Source of the DNA: Candidatus Eiseniibacteriota bacterium
Lineage (GTDB): Bacteria; Eisenbacteria; RBG-16-71-46
Length of the DNA: 32,512 nt
Assembly: GCA_005893295.1 (NCBI GenBank)
Contig: VBOY01000070.1
Location: 1,680-34,191, forward strand
Direction: 5' to 3'
Of the stretch, positions 27,317-32,512 are shown one piece after another. The position numbers and the translations under genes were made by a program. Within the stretch, counting starts at the first letter, position 1. The number at the start of each line of letters is the position of its first letter. The notes under the pieces are model-generated. The model was not told the DNA's origin and did not search any database. It was given only the letters and a program-made list of their open reading frames with translations.

Positions 27317-29449
27317 CTACCGTCCCAGTGACTCTCCCTCGGAGCCCTCGGAGGGACGCTCGAACAGGTCGTCGTCGGCGCCGCGGTTCAGGTCGACCCG
27401 GCTCACCTGCACCTTGAGCGACAGCTCCTCGTCCAGGAATCGCTCCTCCGAAAACGGCCACAAGATTCCCTGCTGGCTGATCCGGAAATCTCCGTAGACT
27501 CGCCGCTCGGCCGGGCGCAGCCCGCTCGGATCGTTCTCTTCCACGGCCACGAGGGTGTGCTTGTCCGCGTCCAGGAACAGCACCCGGCGCAGCCCGTCCG
27601 CCGCCACCTCGATCACGTCGGCGTCGGCGCTGCCCACCTTCTCCCGGCCGCGGAACGCCACCCGTGACGCGGTGTCGGCAGCCGAGAGCAGCAGGTGCGG
27701 CAGATCCATCGAGAACGCGGCTCGCAGCGCGGCGACACCCTGGGGCGACTCCTCGACCACCGTGTCGCGGCCCGCGCTCCACTTTCCCCATCCGTGGTCT
27801 CGATCGAGCACCTGAGTGGTGGTCAGGCGGCCGAACGAGGACACCGAGACCATGCGGAACGGCTCCTTGCGGACCTGCTGGACCGACCCGCGCACTTCAT
27901 TCCCCGACTCCGCGATCATCCGGACCTGGGTTTCCACGACCGAGTCGTGGATCCCCTTGAGCCGCTCCACGCCCCCGTGCGCGGCGAGGGCCTGTCGGAC
28001 CAGCGCCGCACCCCGTGTGCGCTGCTCGGGCCGCGCCGCGGCGGTGTCCAGGGACGGGCGCACCGGGATCGCGACCGGCGGTGACGACGTGGAGACCACC
28101 TCCACCGGCCCCAGCCGCTCGAGGATCGGCTCGAGCCGGGCGGCTGGCCCGACCACCACGAGGCCGGCGCGCGCCGGATCGAGCCAGCGCGCCGCGGAGG
28201 AACGCACCGCCGCGGAATCGACCGTGCCGGCCCGCTCGGACGCTCGTTCCGCGAAGTCGGCCGGAAGACCGTAGAGGCTGGAGTTGATCCACGCGGCAGC
28301 CTGCGACGCCAAGGACTCGCGCGCCAGCGTCAAGGCTCCGCGCACGCGGTCGCGGGCAGCGGCGACCTCGGCCGCTCCGGGCGGCTCGACCATCAACCGC
28401 ATCATCTCCGATCGCATGTGGTCGATCGCCGAGGCGACCGAATCGCCATGGGTCGCCACTCCCAGAGCGAGCACGCCGCCGCGCTGGAGCGACGAGAAGC
28501 CGCTCCGTATCCCCGGGCCCAAGGCCTTCCCGAGACGCGATTCCGGCCCCCCCGCCAGGATCTGCTCGAGCACCGAGAGGGCATCGGCGTCGGGGGACCC
28601 TTGGGGAGGCCCGACCCATCCCATGCGGATCTCGATCCGCGGCGCGTCGGGCTCGTCGACCAAGCGAATGCGCGTGCGCTGCCGAGGAGCATCGGAGAAT
28701 CCGGGCACCGCACGCTGCGGTGGCCGTCCAGCCCACGAACCGAGCTGAGAGGCGACGGTCGTGAACGCCGAGTCGACGTCCACGTCGCCGCAGATCGCGA
28801 TCCGTACTCCTTCGGGCCGGTACCACTGGCGATGGAACTCCTGGGCGTCGGTCCGCGAGATGATCTGCGCCGTCGGCGGCGTACCGACCAGGGGGGCGCC
28901 ATAGGGATGGCCTCCGAGCAGGAGTCCCCATAGATGCTGGTCGGCCGCGAGGCCCGGATCGACCCGGGCGCGTGCCGCCGCTTCCACCAGATCGCTGCGC
29001 AACCGCCCGGCCTCGCCGCGGCGGAACAACGGGTTCACGAGCGCGTCGGCGACCAGCTCGAGCCCTGCGTCGAAGTCACGCGCGAGGAAGGTCCCGCTCA
29101 GGGTCGAGACTTCACGACCCGCTCCGCTGGTGACGACCCCGCCGAGCTGTTGCACTGCCGTGGCGAACGCGGTCGGCGTGCGAGAGCTGGTGCCGTGGAG
29201 CAGCAGAGCAGCGGTCAAGAAGGCGAGGCCGTTCTCACCCGACGGATCCTGCGCCGCCCCGACCGGGACGGCGATCTGGATGTACACGATCGGGATGCGG
29301 TGATCCGGAATCACCGCCACCTCGAGCCCGTTCGCGAGCTTGCGCACCACCGGGGCCGGCCCGGCGTGGGCCGAGACCGAGGCCAGCGACGCCACGCACG
29401 CGATCGCGAACCAGGTGTTCAGCCGACCGGCAAGGGCCGCACGCCTCAT
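27317..29449 (-). CDS. M16 family protein, catalytically degenerate, fused to a lipoprotein-sorting-like domain
   Basis: A 710-residue exported protein (signal [21 protein letters not shown]). The M16 fold is plain: [72 protein letters not shown]. But where active enzymes have HxxEH the sequence is [17 protein letters not shown] (71-87), so zinc cannot bind; it is the partner subunit of an M16B heterodimer. The last ~220 residues ([20 protein letters not shown] onward to [20 protein letters not shown]) resemble the LolA/outer-membrane lipoprotein-sorting beta fold found attached to some M16 proteins. ATG 29449 overlaps the stop of the active subunit gene (ATGA), as expected for a 1:1 pair. 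Confidence 0.85.
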   Translation of the reverse strand: MRRAALAGRLNTWFAIACVASLASVSAHAGPAPVVRKLANGLEVAVIPDHRIPIVYIQIAVPVGAAQDPSGENGLAFLTAALLLHGTSSRTPTAFATAVQQLGGVVTSGAGREVSTLSGTFLARDFDAGLELVADALVNPLFRRGEAGRLRSDLVEAAARARVDPGLAADQHLWGLLLGGHPYGAPLVGTPPTAQIISRTDAQEFHRQWYRPEGVRIAICGDVDVDSAFTTVASQLGSWAGRPPQRAVPGFSDAPRQRTRIRLVDEPDAPRIEIRMGWVGPPQGSPDADALSVLEQILAGGPESRLGKALGPGIRSGFSSLQRGGVLALGVATHGDSVASAIDHMRSEMMRLMVEPPGAAEVAAARDRVRGALTLARESLASQAAAWINSSLYGLPADFAERASERAGTVDSAAVRSSAARWLDPARAGLVVVGPAARLEPILERLGPVEVVSTSSPPVAIPVRPSLDTAAARPEQRTRGAALVRQALAAHGGVERLKGIHDSVVETQVRMIAESGNEVRGSVQQVRKEPFRMVSVSSFGRLTTTQVLDRDHGWGKWSAGRDTVVEESPQGVAALRAAFSMDLPHLLLSAADTASRVAFRGREKVGSADADVIEVAADGLRRVLFLDADKHTLVAVEENDPSGLRPAERRVYGDFRISQQGILWPFSEERFLDEELSLKVQVSRVDLNRGADDDLFERPSEGSEGESLGR

Positions 29450-30789
29450 CGCTCGCCTCCGCCCACGACACCGGACTGCGAGGGAAGGATCCACACCACG
29501 CAGCGGCGTGCCGGAACCAGCGTGCGAGCCGCCGCGCGTCGCAGATCCGCCGCGGTGAGCGCCCGAACCCGCTCCAGATGGCGCTCGAGGCCGCGCGCGT
29601 CGCCGTCCAAGAATTGGAACGTTCCCAGCGTCTGCGCGCGACCCCGTGCCGTCTGTAAGCCGAAGAGCGTCGCCGCTTCCACGTGTCGCTTCGCTGCCTC
29701 CAGCTCCGCCTCGTCGACGGGCTTCCTGGCGAGCGCGCCGAGCTCTCGTTTCATGGTGCTCTCCACTTCGGCGCTGTCCGCGCCGGGGCGCAACCGAGCC
29801 GATGCGTAGAGGAGCGAGGCGTCGCGTCGGCCTTCCACGTCCGCCTGGACCTCGGAGCACGGGCCCTCCCGCCCGGCCAGGGCGCGCTGGAGGCGGGCGG
29901 ACGAGCCGCGCGCCAGCAGGTCCGACAGGACGACGAGCGCGGGCCAGTCCGGGTCGCGGCGCGACGGCGCGCGCCAGCCCACCAGCAGCAGCGGCGTCGA
30001 AGTGGCCTCGTGGGCCACCACCCGCCGCTCGCCGCCCTGGGGCGGCTCCTTAGGCGCGGGGGCGTCGGCCGTGCGTCGCTCCCGGATGGGCTCGAAGTAC
30101 TGGCGAGCCCAGGTCACGACCTGTGCCGAATCGAAGTTCCCGACGACCGTGACGAGCGATCGGTTGGGCGCGAACCGGGCCGCGAACGTGGCGCGGCAAT
30201 CGGCAAGCGTGATGCGAGCGAGAGCCGAATCGGAGCCGAGCACCGGCAAGCGATAGGGATGGACGCGGAAGGCGGTCGCGTAGAGGCGGTCGATCCCGCG
30301 TGCGAGCGGTGACGAGGCGGTGCGCTGCGCGTTTTCCTCGCGCACCACCCGGCGCTCGGCCTCGAGCGCATCCTCCGCCAGGCGCGGAGAATCCATGCGA
30401 TCCGCCTCGAGGCGCAGCGCCATCTCGGTGGCCCCCGGCGGCACGGTCTCGAAGAAGCAGACGAAATCCGCCCCCGTGTAGGCGCCCGCCGTCCCGCCCT
30501 GGCCGCGGATCAGACGCCGGTGCTCCTCGGGGCCGAAATGACTCGAGCCCTCGAACATCAGGTGCTCGAACAAGTGGGAAATCCCGTTCAGCCGGGGGCG
30601 CTCGTGACGAGATCCCGAGTCGTACCACACCGCCACGTCGACCGCGCTGGCCTGTCCGTCCGGAACGAGCAGCAGGCGCACGCCGTTGCGCAAGGTGACG
30701 ACCGGCATCGGGTTTGGCGACGGGGGGGCGGCCGGCGGCCCCGCCGCGAGCAGGGCGAGCCCCAGAGCCGCGCATCCCAACCATTTCAT
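29446..30789 (-). CDS. M16 zinc metallopeptidase, active subunit
   Basis: A 447-residue exported peptidase. A signal peptide (KWLGCAALGLALLAAGPPA, perhaps a lipoprotein-like start) is followed by VTLRNGVRLLLVPDG. The inverted zinc motif H72-L-F-E75-H76 lies in LNGISHLFEHLMFEGSSHF, and the third ligand Glu152 lies in RRVVREENAQR at the expected distance. M16_C landmarks include PYRLPVLGSDSALARITLADCRATFAARFAPNRSLVTVVGNFD. Together with the degenerate partner just downstream it should form the clamshell chamber that degrades peptides in the periplasm. ATG 30789 (GAGAGGA ~9 bases upstream) is preferred over TTG 30810, which would put the Shine-Dalgarno inside the gene. Confidence 0.92.
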   Translation of the reverse strand: MKWLGCAALGLALLAAGPPAAPPSPNPMPVVTLRNGVRLLLVPDGQASAVDVAVWYDSGSRHERPRLNGISHLFEHLMFEGSSHFGPEEHRRLIRGQGGTAGAYTGADFVCFFETVPPGATEMALRLEADRMDSPRLAEDALEAERRVVREENAQRTASSPLARGIDRLYATAFRVHPYRLPVLGSDSALARITLADCRATFAARFAPNRSLVTVVGNFDSAQVVTWARQYFEPIRERRTADAPAPKEPPQGGERRVVAHEATSTPLLLVGWRAPSRRDPDWPALVVLSDLLARGSSARLQRALAGREGPCSEVQADVEGRRDASLLYASARLRPGADSAEVESTMKRELGALARKPVDEAELEAAKRHVEAATLFGLQTARGRAQTLGTFQFLDGDARGLERHLERVRALTAADLRRAAARTLVPARRCVVWILPSQSGVVGGGER

Positions 30790-30914
30790 GCCGGACGATC
30801 CTCTCTTCAAAGGGAAGACTGAAATGGGCGCGTCAGACTAGCAGCCGCGTGTCGTCTCATCCAGCCCAGCCTGCGCCTCAAGAACCCCGATCCAAAGCGG
30901 CGGTGGCGACCTCT

Positions 30915-31940
30915 CTACGAGATCTTGGCCGAGGGCGTCAGGATCTCGACCACCGCTTCCAGGAAGCCGACCTCGATTCCAGCATGATTGAGGATCGGCG
31001 GGCGGCGGGCCGCGGCGAGCCGAGCTCGCTCCTCGGTGGAGAGCTCCCCCAGCTGCTCGAGCAGCGCGATCGTGGCCGGCGGCACGGCTCGCGATTGACC
31101 ATCCTCGCACTTGACGGCTACCCCGAGACCCCGCCGGGGGATCGCCACGCACTCCAGGCCCTCGGCCCCACCCTTGGCCACCAGCCGTCCGCCGGTCGCC
31201 TCCATCAGGAGCGTGCTGAAACGGCCCTCCCCACCGACCACCCGTGGGTGGCGGCTCATCGCCTCACGGATGCGGTGGAGGGCGCGCGCACGCGGGTCGC
31301 CATCAGGCGCCGCGGCGGCGAGCTGGGCAAAGCCGCGCGCCATGGCGTCGAGCGGCAGCCCGAAGACGGTCGCGCTGCATCCGTCCACCGCCACCGTCAC
31401 CTGATCGACGGGCACGCCACACACCTCGGCCACCGAGCGGCGCATCCGTTGCTGGACCGGGTGGTCGGCCCGCTCGTACCCGGCCACCGGCCAGCCTTCG
31501 GACAGCGCCAGGCACAGCATGCCGGCGTGCTTGCCGGAGCAGTTGTCGTAGAGCGGGGAGCGGAGCTCCGGGTGTGCCTCGAGCTCGGCCAGGGCCTCCG
31601 GGTCGAGCGGCTCGTGAAACCCGCAGGCCAGATCTCGGTCCGAGAGGCCGAGGCGATCCAGAATGCCGGTGACGAGCATGCGGTGGGAGCGGCTTCCGGT
31701 GTGCGAGGCCGCCATCACGGCAAGCTGCTCGTCGGACCATCCCCAGCGCTCCGCGTGCCCGCGCTCGACCAGGGGCAGCAGCTGGAAGGGCTTGGCGGAG
31801 GAGCGGAAGGTCGTGACCAGCGAGGGCTGTTCGGTGCCGGCCTCGATCCGGCCGTCGAGGCCGACCACCGCCGCTTGCAGGTGATGGCGCGATTCGAGGA
31901 TCGATCCCCGCCAGAGGCGAGTCTCGATGTGCAGGCGCAT
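30915..31940 (-). CDS. L-asparaginase, Rhizobium etli type (PF06089)
   Basis: A 341-residue cytoplasmic enzyme of the asparaginase II family unrelated to bacterial type I/II asparaginases. The active-site set described for the R. etli enzyme is present one position earlier: S47-S-A-K50 (the SxxK pair), Ser79 in AASHTG, C134-S-G-K137 in YDNCSGKHAGM, and D186-G-C188 in VAVDGCSAT. Other landmarks are SAKPFQLLPLVERG, HPRVVGGEGRFST and AKGGAEGLECVAIPRRGLGVAVKCEDG. It hydrolyses L-asparagine to aspartate and ammonia. ATG 31940 has only weak Shine-Dalgarno likeness. It stands alone: 125 bases separate it from the M16 pair, and 33 from the stop upstream. Confidence 0.92.
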   Translation of the reverse strand: MRLHIETRLWRGSILESRHHLQAAVVGLDGRIEAGTEQPSLVTTFRSSAKPFQLLPLVERGHAERWGWSDEQLAVMAASHTGSRSHRMLVTGILDRLGLSDRDLACGFHEPLDPEALAELEAHPELRSPLYDNCSGKHAGMLCLALSEGWPVAGYERADHPVQQRMRRSVAEVCGVPVDQVTVAVDGCSATVFGLPLDAMARGFAQLAAAAPDGDPRARALHRIREAMSRHPRVVGGEGRFSTLLMEATGGRLVAKGGAEGLECVAIPRRGLGVAVKCEDGQSRAVPPATIALLEQLGELSTEERARLAAARRPPILNHAGIEVGFLEAVVEILTPSAKIS

Positions 31941-31973
31941 CGCAGCAAGTCCCGGGAAGGGTGCGCCGGACGG

Positions 31974-32512
31974 TCAGCGGATCACGACGAAACGGCCCTG
32001 GAAGCTGAACTCACCCGACTCGACGCGGTACAGGTAGATGCCCGAGCTCACCTCTTGACCTCGGCCGTTCTTCAGATTCCATCGCTCGAAATCCCGTATC
32101 GGGTCGAGGTGCTGGAGCTCGGTCACGAGATCGCCGGCCAGCGTGTAGATCCGGATCCGAGCCGGCGTCGGCAGGCGTACGAAGTGCAGCTCGTGGTTCG
32201 GCGTCGCATCCCACGCCTCGGCCTCGCGGAACGGATTGGGCACCACGGTGACCGCCTCGAGATTCGAGAACGGCCCGGCCGTGGGCTCGACGGGCGCGGC
32301 AATCAGGTTGAGCGCCTTGTTGTTGAGATTGCACGTATCGCGCCGGCCCCCGCAATGGATGGTGTCGGGAATGAACATGTCTTCGTAGTCGTTCGAGGAT
32401 TGGTTTCGTTTCTCGTACGTGATCGAGTACCAGATGCGGAACCCGTCGTGGGGCCCGGGCGGCGCGATCAGCTTGAGCACCGAGTCGCCGGGCGACAGGC
32501 ACCGCCCGAAGC
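31974..32512 (-). CDS. C-terminal part of a large secreted protein with FlgD-like sorting domain (partial)
   Basis: The frame is open to the right window edge, so the N-terminus lies outside. About 179 residues are visible, starting FGRCLSPGDSVLKLI. The stretch GFRIWYSITYEKRN and YEDMFIPDTIHCGGRRDTCNL may close a beta domain; the spaced cysteines could form a disulphide. The end is a typical surface-protein C-terminal Ig module: LEAVTVVPNPFREAEAWD, LHFVRLPTPARIRIYTLAGD, ERWNLKNGRGQEVSSGIYLY and GRFVVIR. This FlgD/Por-sorting-like pattern marks extracellular proteins in FCB-type and Eisenbacteria-like genomes. The 32480 methionine-like start would be internal, so I treat the gene as cut by the window. 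Function unknown. Confidence 0.85.
   Translation of the reverse strand, partial: FGRCLSPGDSVLKLIAPPGPHDGFRIWYSITYEKRNQSSNDYEDMFIPDTIHCGGRRDTCNLNNKALNLIAAPVEPTAGPFSNLEAVTVVPNPFREAEAWDATPNHELHFVRLPTPARIRIYTLAGDLVTELQHLDPIRDFERWNLKNGRGQEVSSGIYLYRVESGEFSFQGRFVVIR

Overview
The window is GC-rich, densely packed bacterial chromosome with short intergenic gaps. Many adjacent genes share overlapping stop/start codons (ATGA, GTGA, TTGA). Lamin-tail-domain secreted proteins, a C-terminal FlgD-like sorting/adhesion domain with a VVPNPF motif, PorV-like outer-membrane proteins, a two-subunit M16 peptidase and a DUF4388 protein suggest a Gram-negative-type uncultured lineage of the FCB/Candidatus Eisenbacteria kind. 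That placement is an inference from protein style; no marker gene was compared.

Left part (45-8309, all + strand). Six close-packed genes run from a SIR2-like NAD-binding-fold protein, through a small exported protein, a di-heme c-type oxidoreductase (DHOR family), a multi-pass membrane protein and a CHAP-like hydrolase, to a patatin phospholipase with its own transmembrane pair. They look like one transcription unit of unknown purpose and are the best candidate here for an undescribed system. A GT-C type membrane glycosyltransferase (AftB-like) follows about 100 bases later.

Middle part (8327-13197, - strand). This is a housekeeping operon read from right to left: tRNA-Leu(CAG) with a good sigma70-type promoter, smpB, an N-acetylmuramoyl-L-alanine amidase, a GerMN-domain protein, murI, rph and rdgB. 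It joins ribosome rescue, peptidoglycan metabolism and nucleotide/RNA housekeeping. The murI-gerM-rph-rdgB order is known from other bacteria such as Bacillus subtilis.

Next part (13336-21819, - strand). Here lie surface and envelope genes: a small lamin-tail protein, a translationally coupled trio (large lamin-tail protein plus two exported beta-rich proteins), a membrane VWA protein, a DUF4388/MshEN-like protein and a CDP-alcohol phosphatidyltransferase.

Right part (21945-32512). A + strand PorV-like outer-membrane protein converges on a - strand methyltransferase. It is followed by a family 2 glycosyltransferase, pyruvate phosphate dikinase, an M16 peptidase pair (one active, one degenerate and fused to a lipoprotein-sorting-like domain), a Rhizobium etli-type L-asparaginase and the C-terminal end of a large secreted protein that leaves the window.

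Five genes are broken in the given sequence: the SIR2 protein, the membrane protein before the CHAP gene, murI (in-frame TGA), the CDP-alcohol phosphatidyltransferase and ppdK. Reading continues cleanly in another frame, or past the stop, in each, and two are core genes, so sequence errors are more likely than decay for most. I see no CRISPR array, insertion sequence, rRNA or integrase, and no gene-free stretch longer than about 200 bases.
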